64,000 bases of DNA from Thiomicrorhabdus aquaedulcis (GCF_004001325.1 NZ_AP018722.1:1426001-1490000), one strand, 5' to 3'; shown: positions 44,375 through 55,786, counted from the first letter of the stretch. Made by a program: numbers and translations. Notes: generated by a model from the letters alone, not told the origin.

Positions 44375-46288
44375 TTAAGCCATTTCACCTGGGTAGCTTT
44401 CGATACCTGGGTTGTCTTTAACACCTTTTAGCTTAGGATGATTCACTTTCTTAAGCTTAGTGTCATTTTTATGGTTACGTAAGTAATCCGCAGTAACGTC
44501 CCACATTAGACGACCTTTACCTACCGATTCAACTTGCGCCCAACCTGCAACAGTGTAAGTTTTGTTGGCTTCTAACTTAGTACCATCGTCTAAACGCATG
44601 TCGGAAATACGACTGCCCAATTTAGCATTTGGCTCGCATGTATAATCCATACCGCCTAAACGCACCATGTCGCCACCCGATTGTAGGTATGGGTCAACTT
44701 GGAACAAGTTTTCACAAATACCTTCTAGGATGTCTTTCATTTGTGCACCAGTCACTTCTGACTTATAGGTTTCGCCATAGGTCATAGAGGTTTCATCCAT
44801 AACGCGTTCCATGGTAATCATTTCACCCGCTAATACAGACGTTCCCCAACGAACACCCGCCGACATGGCAATTTGAGTATCGTGCTCTTCACGCAATGAG
44901 TTAACAATAATTTGATCCCATGAACCCATAAAGTTTCCACGACGATACAAAGTGTCTTGCGCCACAGCCAACTCTTCACCCATAATTTCACCGTAGGTTT
45001 TGCCTAAACGGTTCTTATTATTAGCCATTTCAGGGTTGCGTGATTCAACCACTTTGTCATCGTATTTACGCATGTACAACGCTTTGATAAAGTCATCCAT
45101 TTCTTTATCAGCAGCCAACACGTTTGAAAACACCGGTAGCAAAGTGTAATTAACACCTTTTAATTTGCCGTTTTGGATGTCTAAATCCATTACGCCAACG
45201 TATTTTCCGTTAGAACCACCGTTGGTTACGTGACACACACCACCAGCAGGCGTTTTAACCGGAGTTGTTTTTGGGATACCATCGTGCGTGTGACCACCAA
45301 AAATAGCGTCAATACCGCTTACGCGTGAGGCCATTTTGATGTCAACGTCCATACCATTGTGAGAAATCATCACTACCGCGGCGACTTTTTCAGTGCTACG
45401 AATCTTATCAACGGTTTCTTGCAACTCTTCTTCACGCAGGCCAAATGACCAGTCTGGGAAGTTAGCTTGTGGGTTAGCATTAGCAGTACGCGGGAACGCC
45501 TGACCTACCACAGCAATACGCTCGCCATTAACTACTTTGACAGTGTAAGGCTTAAAAGCACGCGCTTCATCTTCAGAGAACAGACCTACGCCGTTGTTTG
45601 CCGCAACCAAGTCACGATAAGCGTCACCAAACAATGAATCTTCTTTAATACGTAAGTTTTGTGCTAAAAATTCACCTTTGAACGCACCGATGTTTTTTAA
45701 TACTTCGGGTTCAGAATAGGTAAATTCCCAGTGACCGGTCATCACGTCTACACCCAAAAGGTTAGACGCTTCTACCATGTCCATACCACGAGTAAACAAT
45801 GCGGTACCTGAACCATGCCAAGTATCACCACCGTCCATTAACAAGGTGTTTTCACGACCGCCCGCTTGTTCACGCAACTTGTCTATTAGTGTTTTAACGT
45901 GTGCAAAACCGCCTACCTTTCCGTATTTTTCAGACGCTTCTTGGAAATTAATGTAGGTAAATGCGTGAGCAAGAGATGAATTTTCTTTAATGCCGGCTTC
46001 TTTTAAAAACTTGGTGCCAACAATGTGTGGCATTTTACCAAACGCTGGCCCTGTTCCTAAGTTAACGTTAGGCTCACGGAAATAAACAGGGTTTAATTGC
46101 GCATGAGTGTCTGTAATATGTAAAAGACGAACCTTACCTTTAGACGGTACATTGTAAATGTCCGCGCTGGCTTTGGCAGCAGCGGTTTTATCCGCACCAT
46201 TGGTCATGGCACTGGCCGTACCGGGTAACATACCAGCCGCAGCGGCCAAAGACATTACATGAAGAAATTCGCGACGATTTAAAGACAT
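44375..46288 (-). CDS. soxB: Thiosulfohydrolase SoxB
   Basis: A 637-residue periplasmic dimanganese enzyme that releases sulfate from SoxY-bound S-sulfonate. The Tat signal MSLNRREFLHVMSLAAAAGM is followed by 5'-nucleotidase-type metal motifs (LLHITDTHAQLNPVYFREP, LLMDGGDTWHGSGTALF, MISHNGMDVDIK, IFGGHTHDGIPK) and the C-terminal domain with TYGETYKSEVTGAQMKDILEG. It stands alone; soxXYZA and soxCD are not near, an arrangement known for Thiomicrospira-type genomes. It has about 180 bases upstream before purL and no palindrome copy. It implies thiosulfate oxidation as an energy source. Confidence 0.97.
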   Translation of the reverse strand: MSLNRREFLHVMSLAAAAGMLPGTASAMTNGADKTAAAKASADIYNVPSKGKVRLLHITDTHAQLNPVYFREPNVNLGTGPAFGKMPHIVGTKFLKEAGIKENSSLAHAFTYINFQEASEKYGKVGGFAHVKTLIDKLREQAGGRENTLLMDGGDTWHGSGTALFTRGMDMVEASNLLGVDVMTGHWEFTYSEPEVLKNIGAFKGEFLAQNLRIKEDSLFGDAYRDLVAANNGVGLFSEDEARAFKPYTVKVVNGERIAVVGQAFPRTANANPQANFPDWSFGLREEELQETVDKIRSTEKVAAVVMISHNGMDVDIKMASRVSGIDAIFGGHTHDGIPKTTPVKTPAGGVCHVTNGGSNGKYVGVMDLDIQNGKLKGVNYTLLPVFSNVLAADKEMDDFIKALYMRKYDDKVVESRNPEMANNKNRLGKTYGEIMGEELAVAQDTLYRRGNFMGSWDQIIVNSLREEHDTQIAMSAGVRWGTSVLAGEMITMERVMDETSMTYGETYKSEVTGAQMKDILEGICENLFQVDPYLQSGGDMVRLGGMDYTCEPNAKLGSRISDMRLDDGTKLEANKTYTVAGWAQVESVGKGRLMWDVTADYLRNHKNDTKLKKVNHPKLKGVKDNPGIESYPGEMA

Positions 46289-46469
46289 TAGGTCTCTCCG
46301 TTGTAGTTAAAAATAAGCCCGACGTGTGTCGAGCTTGAAATAATAACCCAAATTTAAAGGGTCAGGTTGTTAAAGTCAAATAAAGGAAAGTTATTGGTAA
46401 TTAGAAAATTCTTATCAGTATTTACTAATACGCTTTAATTTCCATACAAAAAATACCCAGAAAATAGCC

Positions 46470-49400
46470 TTAACCCACCCACTTACGAGCGTTTCTAAAC
46501 AAGCGCATCCACGGAGCATCCTCTTGCCAATCATCTGGGTGCCAAGAGTTTTGCACCGTTCTAAATACGCGCTCGGGATGCGGCATCATAATGGTGACCC
46601 GACCGTCTGGCGTGGTTAAGCCGGTCATACCTCCTTGTGTTCCATTAGGATTAAACGGATAGCTTTGCGTTGGCACACCATTGGCATCGACATAACGCAC
46701 ACCCACTAGGCCTGCTACATCGTCCATTGAACCTGTACCAAAATCCATACGCCCTTCACCGTGAGCCACGGCCACGGGAATAATAGAGCCTTCCATGCCT
46801 TTAAACAAAATAGACGGTGAAGGTTGAATTTGCACCTGCGAAAAACGCGCTTCAAACTGCTCGGATTCGTTACGCACAAACGCTGGCCAGTTTTGCGCCC
46901 CTGGGATAATATCTTTTAAATTTGACAACATTTGGCAACCGTTACACACCCCTAGGGTAAAGGTGTCTTGACGGTTAAAAAAGCGTTCAAACTCACTTCG
47001 CGCCGTAGCATTAAATAAAATTGAGTTAGCCCAACCGCGTCCAGCACCCAATACGTCACCATATGAGAAGCCGCCACACGCCACCAAACCACTAAAATCA
47101 TCGAAGCTCAATTGACCAGAAAGTACGTCGGTCATGTGCACATCAATGGCATCAAATCCAGCGCGGTCAAATGCGGCGGCCATCTCTTGCTGACCGTTAA
47201 CACCTTGTTCACGCAAAATGGCTACTTTAGGACGTTTTTTACCCGCAAATTCGGTGGTAATGTCGTCGTTAATATCAAATGTAACACTGGCGACCAACTG
47301 GGTATTTTGGTCTTGTTTAATGGCATTAAACTCATTCAACGCGCAATCTGCGTTATCGCGCATCGCTTGCATTTTATAACTGGTTTGCGCCCAAAGCGTG
47401 TGCAAATCGCCACAAGATTTGGCTAATAAAGTGTTACCGTGCGCGGTTATTTTAATCAACGAATCAGTTGAAGGTGCACCAATCCAATGCGCCATGTCAG
47501 TTAGGTTAGAGTGCGTTAAAATGGCGTTAACAGCCTCAATATCGGCAACTTTAATCTGCATTACCACACCAATTTCTTCAGCGCACATAGCCGCGACAGG
47601 TTCAAGCCCTAAAGCCGACACATCAACGTTTAAGCCGCAATGCCCTGCAAACGCCATTTCTAACAAGGTCACCAATAATCCGCCATCGGCGCGATCGTGG
47701 TAAGCCAACATTAAGCCCTGGTTAATAAGCGTTTGTGTGGCATTAAACAAATTAAGCAAATCTTCTGCATGATCTAAATCAGCCGCTACATCGCCAATTT
47801 GATTATAAACCTGTGCCAAACAACTGCCGCCAACACGGTTTTGACCACGTCCTAAATCAATCACCAATAACTGAGTATCGCCTAAATCGGTGCGCAATTG
47901 CGGGGTAACGGTTTTACGCACGTCTCGTACCGGCGCAAAGGTGGTGATATTAAGCGAAATCGGCGAAATCACCGCTTTTGCGGTATCGCCATCTTGCCAA
48001 ACGGTTTTCATCGACATCGAATCTTTACCCACCGGCACAGCGATGCCTAAAGCCGGACACAACTCCATGCCTACCGCCTCGACCGCATCGTATAGCGCTG
48101 AATCTTCGCCTGGATGTCCTGCAGCAGCCATCCAGTTAGCCGAGATTTTAATGTCGCTCATTTTGGCAATATTCGCGCAGGCAATATTGGTAATGGCTTC
48201 GGCAATCGATAAACGCGCCGAAGCTTTTGGATTAATCAACGCCACCGGTGGACGTTCACCCGAAGCCATCGCCTCACCGGTGTAACCGTTGTAATCAGAA
48301 CAGGTAATTCCCGCGTTGGCCACCGGCACTTGCCAAGGACCAACCATTTGATCGCGTGTAACCATACCGGTAATGGAGCGATCCCCAATGGTAATTAAAA
48401 ACTTTTTGCTGGCAATGGTGGGCAAACTTAACAGGCGCTCGGTCACATCATCAAAATTGAGCACGGCGGTTTCAAACCCAGCTTGGGGTATTAGACGACT
48501 TTGCGCACTACGGTGCATTTTAGGTGGCTTACCTAACAGCACATTTAACGGCATGTCCACTGGGTTATTGGCAAACACCATGTCGTTTACCACCAATTCT
48601 TGCTCTTTGGTGGCCACTCCCACAATGGCGTACAAACAGCGTTCGCGTTTACAAATGGCTTCAAACTGTTCAATTTTGTCGGGGTAAATGGCAATGACAT
48701 AACGCTCTTGCGACTCGTTGCTCCAAATTTCCATCGGTGACATGCCCGGCTCGTCATTGGGCACGGCGCGCAAATCAAAGCGTCCACCACGACCCGAATC
48801 GTTAACCAATTCAGGAAACGCATTGGACAAACCACCTGCACCTACGTCGTGAATGGACGCTATGGGCGAGTGTTCACCCAAATAAGTACAACGGTCAATC
48901 ACTTCTTGCGCACGACGTTCCATCTCTGGGTTTTCACGTTGCACCGAAGCAAAGTCTAGTTTTTCGGAGCCTGCACCACTGTCAACCGAAGACGCCGCCC
49001 CGCCGCCCAAACCAATTAACATGGCAGGCCCGCCCAATACTACTAACTTGGCGCCAACTGGAATTTCGTTCTTTTGTACGTGCAAGCCACGAATATTGCC
49101 TAAACCACCCGCCAACATAATGGGTTTGTGGTAGCCACGCATCTCTTCACCGTCGTGGGTGATTAATGCGTTTTCGTAAGTTCTAAAATAACCGTTAATG
49201 GCCGGACGACCAAACTCATTATTAAAGCCCGCCGCGCCCAAAGGGCCTTCTAACATAATCGCTAACGGCGACACAATACGCGCAGGCTTACCATAATCGC
49301 GTTCCCACGGCTGTTTAAACCCTGGAATATTTAAGTTAGACACCGTAAAACCGGTTAAACCCGATTTAGGCTTAGAACCACGCCCAGTAGCGCCTTCATC

Positions 49401-50339
49401 ACGAATCTCGCCCCCTGCGCCGGTGGCCGCACCAGGCCAGGGCGAAATGGCGGTTGGATGATTGTGAGTTTCAACTTTAATTTGAAAATGCACCGCTTCA
49501 TTATGCGTTTGATATTGACGAGTTTCTGGGTTTGGAAAAAATCGGCTGGCAGGCAAGCCTTCTATTACCGCCGCATTATCACTGTAAGCCGACAACACAC
49601 CTTGCGGATTTTTTTGGTAGGTATTGCGAATCATGCCAAATAACGTATTGGGTTTTTCAGCGCCGTCAATGGTCCAATCGGCGTTAAAAATTTTATGCCG
49701 ACAATGCTCTGAGTTGGCCTGAGCAAACATCATTAACTCAGCGTCTACTGGGTTGCGCTCAAGACCGATAAAGGCGTTGACCAAATAATCAATTTCATCC
49801 CCACTCAACGCCAAACCCATTTGAATATTAGCGTTTACTAAGGCATCACGTCCACCGCCTAAAACATCCACCGTGTTAAACGGCTTTGGTGTTTGATGTG
49901 AAAAAAGCCCCTCTAACGGACTTAAATCATAAAACACTTGCTCCATCATACGATCATGCACCACCGCTTCCATGGCGGTACGGTCAGAATCATTAACGCC
50001 GTCAAAAAAGTACACCACACCACGCTCAATTCGATGAACATGGGCTATGCCACATGTGTGGGCAATGTCGGTGGCTTTAGAAGCCCAGGGTGAAATAGTG
50101 CCTAAACGGGGCGTTACAATGCACGTATCATTATTTAACACAGACGTTTTATCGTCTTGACTGTTGTTTAACAAGGTCTTTAAACGGGCGTGTTCATCCA
50201 TCGAAAGCTCACTTTCAAAATCGACCAGGTAAAGATATTGCGAACGAACGGCCTTAATTAAACCCACCGTTTTAAGCTTGCTTAGCAATTGATTTAAACG
50301 GTATGTGGAATGTGCGGGATTTCCCCAAATAATGTGCAT
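46470..50339 (-). CDS. purL: Phosphoribosylformylglycinamidine synthase (FGAM synthase)
   Basis: A protein of about 1289 residues, the large gammaproteobacterial PurL. The start at 50339 ([19 protein letters not shown]) has AAGG upstream and avoids an eight-residue extension. The order is an N-terminal PurS-like domain, a linker with [14 protein letters not shown], two ATP-grasp-like halves ([34 protein letters not shown]), and a C-terminal class I glutamine amidotransferase with the catalytic Cys in [13 protein letters not shown] and the His in MPHPERVFR. It converts FGAR to FGAM in purine synthesis. It is preceded by the bamC terminator and lacks palindrome copies over almost 4 kb. Confidence 0.97.
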   Translation of the reverse strand: MHIIWGNPAHSTYRLNQLLSKLKTVGLIKAVRSQYLYLVDFESELSMDEHARLKTLLNNSQDDKTSVLNNDTCIVTPRLGTISPWASKATDIAHTCGIAHVHRIERGVVYFFDGVNDSDRTAMEAVVHDRMMEQVFYDLSPLEGLFSHQTPKPFNTVDVLGGGRDALVNANIQMGLALSGDEIDYLVNAFIGLERNPVDAELMMFAQANSEHCRHKIFNADWTIDGAEKPNTLFGMIRNTYQKNPQGVLSAYSDNAAVIEGLPASRFFPNPETRQYQTHNEAVHFQIKVETHNHPTAISPWPGAATGAGGEIRDEGATGRGSKPKSGLTGFTVSNLNIPGFKQPWERDYGKPARIVSPLAIMLEGPLGAAGFNNEFGRPAINGYFRTYENALITHDGEEMRGYHKPIMLAGGLGNIRGLHVQKNEIPVGAKLVVLGGPAMLIGLGGGAASSVDSGAGSEKLDFASVQRENPEMERRAQEVIDRCTYLGEHSPIASIHDVGAGGLSNAFPELVNDSGRGGRFDLRAVPNDEPGMSPMEIWSNESQERYVIAIYPDKIEQFEAICKRERCLYAIVGVATKEQELVVNDMVFANNPVDMPLNVLLGKPPKMHRSAQSRLIPQAGFETAVLNFDDVTERLLSLPTIASKKFLITIGDRSITGMVTRDQMVGPWQVPVANAGITCSDYNGYTGEAMASGERPPVALINPKASARLSIAEAITNIACANIAKMSDIKISANWMAAAGHPGEDSALYDAVEAVGMELCPALGIAVPVGKDSMSMKTVWQDGDTAKAVISPISLNITTFAPVRDVRKTVTPQLRTDLGDTQLLVIDLGRGQNRVGGSCLAQVYNQIGDVAADLDHAEDLLNLFNATQTLINQGLMLAYHDRADGGLLVTLLEMAFAGHCGLNVDVSALGLEPVAAMCAEEIGVVMQIKVADIEAVNAILTHSNLTDMAHWIGAPSTDSLIKITAHGNTLLAKSCGDLHTLWAQTSYKMQAMRDNADCALNEFNAIKQDQNTQLVASVTFDINDDITTEFAGKKRPKVAILREQGVNGQQEMAAAFDRAGFDAIDVHMTDVLSGQLSFDDFSGLVACGGFSYGDVLGAGRGWANSILFNATARSEFERFFNRQDTFTLGVCNGCQMLSNLKDIIPGAQNWPAFVRNESEQFEARFSQVQIQPSPSILFKGMEGSIIPVAVAHGEGRMDFGTGSMDDVAGLVGVRYVDANGVPTQSYPFNPNGTQGGMTGLTTPDGRVTIMMPHPERVFRTVQNSWHPDDWQEDAPWMRLFRNARKWVG

Positions 50340-50362
50340 AGTTTTGCCCTTTACAAAAAACA

Positions 50363-50387
50363 AAAGCCCTCGTAAAAAGAGGGCTTT
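50363..50387 (-). terminator. Intrinsic terminator after bamC
   Basis: Stem AAAGCCCTC / GAGGGCTTT with a short loop. On the minus strand it is followed by TTGTTTTTT. It sits between bamC and purL, which point the same way. Confidence 0.85.
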
Positions 50388-50401
50388 AAAAACAATTTGG
50401 A

Positions 50402-51523
50402 TTACTTAGTTAATAAACCTAAACTTTCTAATACATAGCGTCTTTGTTGCGCATTTAACGGCGTTGAACCTTCGGCCGACTGGATGTTCAACAAGGTTTT
50501 TTCAGCGTCGTTTTTAGATTTAGCCAACTGTAATACAATTACGTCCGGTAAATCTTTCTCACCCGAGTCACGCCAAAAAGCTAACTTTGAAAGCATAGAA
50601 TCTTCTTTTTTAACCGTTTTAGGCACTTGCACCCACATTTGCATTGAATCCTTACGCACCTTATCCATCTGCCAATTAGCACGATAAATCATGGCTTGTA
50701 AATACCCCCAACTGCTGTCTAAATTAGCACGCAATGTTAAGCCTTGCAGTTCCTCACCGTCCACGACTTCAACCATGTTTTCGGTGACTTTTAAAGCAGC
50801 CAGCGCTTTTTCGCTGGTTGATCCAAAAAACACCATAGCCTGATACAAAGCTTGCGCTTCCATCACAGGACTATAAGGTTTGATTTTCCAACCCTCGTTC
50901 AAATTACGTGCTTCGTTTGCATCGGGTGAATACAGCATGCTGTGGCTAAAATAAACACGCGTTTTGCCGGCTGCGGTGTCTGTTTCTAAACGTGCAGTGT
51001 ACTTATCATAAACTCCATCAGCCAACTCTGGACGCCAGCTGTTAAGCATTCTTGTAATAGGACCTACATCGTCTAAAGGCACTAACTCAGAACGCTGCTG
51101 ATAATCAGTTTTCATAACGCCAATGTCTTTACGCTCTTCTTCAATCGCAAAACCAGAATTCATAAAGTAGCGTTTTAACCCACTCCATACCTCTTCACTG
51201 TTGACCGAATCGAGTTCTAACCAACGCTCTGACAAATTGGACTGAATGGCGATGCCATCGGCTTTAAAATTAGGAATATGGTCATAAGCGTCTTTTTGAG
51301 CCAACGCATCTTGTCCCGCATTTTGCAACGCTACCTGAATGTCATTTTTAGGCTTAGCTGGATTAAACAGGTTTGGGGGCATTTCTAAGTTTTGAACAAT
51401 TTTACCCTCGCTGTCACGGTAATTGTCGTCCGAACCAAATAAATTGGACAGGGTTGAACAACCACTTAAACTCATTACCGCTAAAGACGTTGAAATCACC
51501 AACGTTTTTGAATATCGACTCAT
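50402..51523 (-). CDS. bamC: Outer-membrane assembly lipoprotein BamC
   Basis: A lipoprotein of about 373 residues of the BAM complex. The signal peptide ends with the lipobox LSGC, and the following [30 protein letters not shown] is the unstructured BamD-binding stretch of BamC. Two helix-grip domains follow ([20 protein letters not shown] and [21 protein letters not shown]). I use the ATG at 51523. A GTG 12 bases earlier is in frame. dapA lies 28 bases upstream, the standard dapA-bamC pair. Confidence 0.93.
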   Translation of the reverse strand: MSRYSKTLVISTSLAVMSLSGCSTLSNLFGSDDNYRDSEGKIVQNLEMPPNLFNPAKPKNDIQVALQNAGQDALAQKDAYDHIPNFKADGIAIQSNLSERWLELDSVNSEEVWSGLKRYFMNSGFAIEEERKDIGVMKTDYQQRSELVPLDDVGPITRMLNSWRPELADGVYDKYTARLETDTAAGKTRVYFSHSMLYSPDANEARNLNEGWKIKPYSPVMEAQALYQAMVFFGSTSEKALAALKVTENMVEVVDGEELQGLTLRANLDSSWGYLQAMIYRANWQMDKVRKDSMQMWVQVPKTVKKEDSMLSKLAFWRDSGEKDLPDVIVLQLAKSKNDAEKTLLNIQSAEGSTPLNAQQRRYVLESLGLLTK

Positions 51524-51550
51524 AGATAGGTTCACTTATGTTTATGAAAA

Positions 51551-52435
51551 TTATGCCTTAATGGCAATGCCTGCAGCGTGCATAGCGTCTAAAATAACAG
51601 ATTGATTTGGCTCAGATAAAGGTGTTAATGGTAAGCGAATAGCCATGCCCATTAGACCCATTTTAGCCACCGCCCATTTAACAGGAATAGGATTAGATTC
51701 TACAAACAAGTCGCGATGCAAGGCTTGCAAGGGAGCGTCAATGGCGTGCGCCTTAGCAGCATCACCAGCAAGAGCCGCAAAGTAAGCGTCGTGCAATGCT
51801 TTGGGGGCGACGTTTGCGGTCACTGAAATGCCTCCATGTCCACCCAATAAAATAAAATCAATCGCGGTAGCATCATCGCCGGTGTACAAATCAAAGCTTT
51901 CGGGCACGCCGGCTTTAATTTTTGCCACGCGGCTTAAATCACCCGTAGCCTCTTTAACGCCCACTATGTTTTTAACAGTGGCTAAACGAATAATGGTTTC
52001 TGGTAATAAATCACAGGCTGTGCGACCGGGCACGTTATATAAAATTTGCGGAATATCGACCGTTTCGGCAATTTTTTTATAGTGTAAATACAAACCTTCT
52101 TGGGTCGGCTTATTGTAGTAAGGCGTTACCAAAAGACATGCATCAGCCCCTGCGTCTTTGGCGCATTGTGTCAACTCAATTGCCTCGCTGGTTGAGTTAG
52201 CGCCAGTGCCGGCAATGACTGGAATGCGTCCGGCCACTTTGTCTACTACAAACTTAACGACTTGGCAGTGTTCTTTAAAATTTAACGTAGCCGACTCACC
52301 GGTTGTGCCCACAGCCACAATCGCGTCGGTTTGAGATTCAATGTGAAATTCCACCAGTTTTTCAAGTGCATCAAAATCAATTGACTCATCGTCCAACATT
52401 GGGGTTACCAACGCCACCATACTGCCTCTAAACAC
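51551..52435 (-). CDS. dapA: 4-hydroxy-tetrahydrodipicolinate synthase
   Basis: An enzyme of about 294 residues that condenses pyruvate with aspartate semialdehyde for lysine and diaminopimelate. It begins FRGSMVALVTPM, the family start, from a GTG at 52435 with GGAG 9 bases before it. Other signatures are VAVGTTGESATL, VTPYYNKPTQEGLYLHY, YNVPGRTACDLLPE and the Schiff-base Lys in IVGVKEATGDL. It is the first gene of the dapA-bamC operon and diverges from bcp across a 255-base spacer with no clear features. Confidence 0.96.
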   Translation of the reverse strand: MFRGSMVALVTPMLDDESIDFDALEKLVEFHIESQTDAIVAVGTTGESATLNFKEHCQVVKFVVDKVAGRIPVIAGTGANSTSEAIELTQCAKDAGADACLLVTPYYNKPTQEGLYLHYKKIAETVDIPQILYNVPGRTACDLLPETIIRLATVKNIVGVKEATGDLSRVAKIKAGVPESFDLYTGDDATAIDFILLGGHGGISVTANVAPKALHDAYFAALAGDAAKAHAIDAPLQALHRDLFVESNPIPVKWAVAKMGLMGMAIRLPLTPLSEPNQSVILDAMHAAGIAIKA

Positions 52436-52690
52436 GGTGTCTTTCTCCAATAAATTAACGCAAATTTAAAAAACGTAATATTAACCTTTCCCCCCTGACA
52501 CTTCAACCAATATTGCTGTAATGCTTCATGTCAAGCATAGGCGGTTAAAGATAACGCCAAGCGGTGTTTTTGGTGATGGCCTTCTTAAAAAGTTCATTAA
52601 CCGATGGCTTGCGGGCGCACCTAAAAGTCGGCATACTAAAAACTCTCGTTAACATGACCAATTCACTTTAAATGCACAGGAGTTGCTTGC

Positions 52691-53164
52691 ATGAGCGTTA
52701 CGCCCGGTCAAATCGTACCAAGTTTTTTATTAAGTGCCACATCTCAACGCACGATTACTCAAGAAAATTTTCTTGGCAAATTTACCGTTTTGTATTTTTA
52801 CCCCAAAGACAGCACCCCTGGATGCACCACAGAAGGTTTGGAGTTTGCACAGTTACACGATGAATTTTTAGCGCTTAATGCACAAATATTAGGGGTGTCT
52901 TTAGACAGCCTTACCCGTCACGCAAACTTTAAAAACAAACACAGCTTTCCATTTGATTTAATCAGTGATCCAGAGGCTTTGTTATGCAAAATTTTTGGGG
53001 TTTATCAACTCAAAAAGAATTTTGGCAAAGAATATATGGGCATTGTTAGAAGTACCTTTTTAATAAATCCGCAAGGCCAACTTGACCAGGCCTGGTTAAA
53101 CGTTAAAGTTGCCGGACACGCTCAAATGGTTTTACAAACGCTTAAACACACTGCATCACAATAA
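52691..53164 (+). CDS. bcp: Peroxiredoxin, Bcp/PrxQ family
   Basis: A 157-residue thiol peroxidase. The peroxidatic Cys is in YPKDSTPGCTTEGLEFAQL near residue 45. The second Cys that PrxQ proteins often have five residues later is absent. The only other Cys is in EALLCKIFGVY near residue 99, so it may act as a 1-Cys enzyme or use that distant Cys. CAGGAG lies about 9 bases before the ATG. The palindrome at 53085 is read LDQAWLNV near the C-terminus. It precedes phoH-like on the same strand with a 68-base gap. Confidence 0.93.
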   Translation: MSVTPGQIVPSFLLSATSQRTITQENFLGKFTVLYFYPKDSTPGCTTEGLEFAQLHDEFLALNAQILGVSLDSLTRHANFKNKHSFPFDLISDPEALLCKIFGVYQLKKNFGKEYMGIVRSTFLINPQGQLDQAWLNVKVAGHAQMVLQTLKHTASQ

Positions 53165-53232
53165 CTTATAAAATCAACAACCGATAACCAGCAACCGAGA
53201 TAATTTTAAAACGCAATAATTAAGGAGCAACC

Positions 53233-54639
53233 ATGACCAATAACGCTAAAAAACTCTTTATTTTAGACACCAACGTTCTCATGCACGACCCAATGGCGCT
53301 GTTTAATTTTGCCGAGCATGATATTTTTATCTCTATGACCGTTCTCGAAGAGCTGGACGCTGGCAAAAAAGGCATGACCGAAATTGCCCGTAATGTTCGC
53401 GAAACCAATCGCTTGATTGATCAGATTATCAGTGATGCGAGCTTTGAGGAAATTCAAAAAGGCTTGCCGCTCGAACGCATTCATCCTGGTGTTAAAAACA
53501 AGAGCGTGCATTTAGGCCAACTGTTTTTTGAAACCGAACCGCTGCGCGCCCAGTTACCCGACTCGCTACCCAGCCACAAAGCCGACAATCACATATTGCA
53601 AACTGGCTTAGCCTTAAAAGAAAAATACGCCAACCGCAGTGTTACCTTAGTCACCAAAGACATTAACATGCGCATTAAATCTTCGGCCGTTGGATTACAC
53701 TCCGAAGACTACTACAACGACCGCGTGTTAGAAGACGCCGATTTACTTTACACCGGCTGGGAAGTGTTGCCAGAGAATTTCTTTGAAGACAATCGTAAGT
53801 CCATGAAATCGTGGCAAGAAGGCGACCGGACTTTTTATGAAATCAGCGTAGATGAACATTGCCACTGGTATCCCAATCAAGGTTTAATCAGCGCCAATGA
53901 GGCTGGCTTTAACGCGATTGTACGCGAGGTTGCCGATGGCAAAGCCGTGCTGGAATACTTTTTTGATTACCAGCAAGAAAACCATAAAGTCTGGGGAATT
54001 AACGCCCGCAACATTGAGCAAAACATGGCGTTTAATTTTTTAATGGATCCCGAAATTGATTTTGTCTCACTGCTTGGCATCGCCGGCACCGGTAAAACCC
54101 TGCTTACCTTAGCCGCGGCATTAGAACAAACTCTGGATCGCAACATTTACAACGAAATTATTATGACCCGCGCCACCGTGCCCATTGGTGAAGACATTGG
54201 TTTTTTACCCGGCACAGAAGAAGAAAAAATGACGCCGTGGATGGGGGCTTTAATGGACAACCTAGAAGTATTAACCGCATCGGAAGGTCATACAGAATGG
54301 GAAAAAGAGAGTACACAACAACTGTTAAGCAAACGCATTAAAATTAAATCGCTTAACTTTATGCGTGGCAGAACCTTCCAGAAAAAATTTATTATTATTG
54401 ATGAAGCGCAAAATTTAACCCCTAAACAGATGAAAACCTTAATCACTCGAGCCGGCAGCGGCACCAAAGTAGTGTGTTTAGGTAACATTGGCCAAATTGA
54501 CTCACCCTATTTAACCGAAACCACCACTGGACTTACCTACATTGTTGATCGCTTTAAAGAGTGGGAACACAGTGCACACATTACCTTGCAACAAGGCGAG
54601 CGTTCTAGATTGGCGGAATTTGCATCGGACAACTTATAA
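53233..54639 (+). CDS. PIN-PhoH family protein (PhoH2-type RNase/ATPase)
   Basis: A 468-residue protein with an N-terminal PIN nuclease domain (KKLFILDTNVLMHDP, with acidic residues at SMTVLEELDAGKKG and VTKDINMRIKSSAVG) and a C-terminal PhoH ATPase domain from about residue 270. The ATPase has Walker A GIAGTGKTLLTLAAALEQ, Walker B FIIIDEAQNLTPKQM and GNIGQID. PIN-PhoH proteins act as unwinding RNases. AAGGAG lies 5 bases before the start. The stop is followed by a terminator. Confidence 0.93.
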   Translation: MTNNAKKLFILDTNVLMHDPMALFNFAEHDIFISMTVLEELDAGKKGMTEIARNVRETNRLIDQIISDASFEEIQKGLPLERIHPGVKNKSVHLGQLFFETEPLRAQLPDSLPSHKADNHILQTGLALKEKYANRSVTLVTKDINMRIKSSAVGLHSEDYYNDRVLEDADLLYTGWEVLPENFFEDNRKSMKSWQEGDRTFYEISVDEHCHWYPNQGLISANEAGFNAIVREVADGKAVLEYFFDYQQENHKVWGINARNIEQNMAFNFLMDPEIDFVSLLGIAGTGKTLLTLAAALEQTLDRNIYNEIIMTRATVPIGEDIGFLPGTEEEKMTPWMGALMDNLEVLTASEGHTEWEKESTQQLLSKRIKIKSLNFMRGRTFQKKFIIIDEAQNLTPKQMKTLITRAGSGTKVVCLGNIGQIDSPYLTETTTGLTYIVDRFKEWEHSAHITLQQGERSRLAEFASDNL

Positions 54640-54663
54640 ATATCTGCCTTTTGTAACGCACAT

Positions 54664-54691
54664 AAAAAAAGGCCAAAACTGGCCTTTTTTT
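54664..54691. terminator. Bidirectional intrinsic terminator
   Basis: Stem AAAAAAAGGCCA / TGGCCTTTTTTT with a 4-base loop, between the convergent phoH-like and LysR genes. Confidence 0.92.
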
Positions 54692-54714
54692 AATTGGATC
54701 AAACACCGCAGAAA

Positions 54715-55668
54715 TTAGCGTAGATTGGTCATGTCATTGCCATCAACAGGGGTTTTAAAGCCTAGCTTTACGGCTCTCTCACGACAATAATCAATCGCAA
54801 AATCCAGTAACTCGCCTACTGCGCGATGACGAAACTTGTGTTTTTGACGCACATGCGAAAACGGACGCATAATAGGTGGATATAGTGGAATGGCTCTTAA
54901 TGTACCCAACTGCAACTCTTTTGATAAGGTCGTACGCGATACAATGGCCACACCCACATCCGATTCTACCGCCATTTTAATGGCTTCAGGACTGCCCAAT
55001 TCCATCACAACTTTTAAATCGCTGTAACTTAAACCTTGTTCACGAATATAAGTGTCAATCACCGAACGAGAACCCGAACCTTCTTCACGGGTAATGTAGG
55101 CGTACTTTCTAAAGTCTTCAACCGAGACTTTATCGCGATTGGCCAATGGGTGATCCAACGGGCAAATCAATTGCATTTCGTCAATTCGACACACGTCCAC
55201 TTCTAAATTTTTATTGTGAACCGGCGCTTCCACCAAGCCTAAGTCAATCATGTTATTTTCAACCATTGACACAATGGCGTCGGTATTGCCCACTTGCAGA
55301 CGAATGTTAACGTCTTGAAACTTTTTCTTAAACGCGCCCAACAAACTTGGCAACATGTATTCGGCGATAGTGGTACTCGCACCAATGACTAAACTGCCCG
55401 TGACTTCTCCGGTAAGCTCACGCACTTCACTGTTCATTTTTTCGTAATGCTCTAGAATCTGGTCGGCGTAGTCGTACACCAACTTACCGGCATCGGTTAA
55501 AGTGATTTTATTGTGAGTGCGGTCAAACAGGCGGGTATTAAAAAAATCTTCAAGTTGCTTAACCTGAAAAGTCACTGCGGGTTGAGTCATGTGCAGGGTT
55601 TCTGCAGCTTTTGTAAAGCTCATTACCTTTGCAACTGTGTGGAAGACTTGGAGACGTCTATCTGCCAT
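54715..55668 (-). CDS. LysR-type transcriptional regulator
   Basis: A 317-residue regulator. The N-terminal winged helix-turn-helix (VFHTVAKVMSFTKAAETLHMTQPAVTFQVKQLE, residues 8-40) and the substrate-binding domain (SLVIGASTTIAEYMLPSLLGAF, TREEGSGSRSVIDTYI, MAVESDVGVAIVSR) are typical. The SGSR segment and the overall pattern resemble CbbR/CysB-like and selenium-associated LysR groups, but the target cannot be decided from this window. No carbon-fixation gene is adjacent. It has its own spacer of about 118 bases before the ubiquinone genes. Confidence 0.85.
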   Translation of the reverse strand: MADRRLQVFHTVAKVMSFTKAAETLHMTQPAVTFQVKQLEDFFNTRLFDRTHNKITLTDAGKLVYDYADQILEHYEKMNSEVRELTGEVTGSLVIGASTTIAEYMLPSLLGAFKKKFQDVNIRLQVGNTDAIVSMVENNMIDLGLVEAPVHNKNLEVDVCRIDEMQLICPLDHPLANRDKVSVEDFRKYAYITREEGSGSRSVIDTYIREQGLSYSDLKVVMELGSPEAIKMAVESDVGVAIVSRTTLSKELQLGTLRAIPLYPPIMRPFSHVRQKHKFRHRAVGELLDFAIDYCRERAVKLGFKTPVDGNDMTNLR

Positions 55669-55786
55669 TGCGCAACATCCTTTTTACTTTGGGTAGGTTA
55701 AACAGTTTATGTAAACATCTTTTGTAAACGTTTTACGTAAAACGGTTTGGTTAAATTTTAGTCGGGTGAATATAGGGCTTTACACG

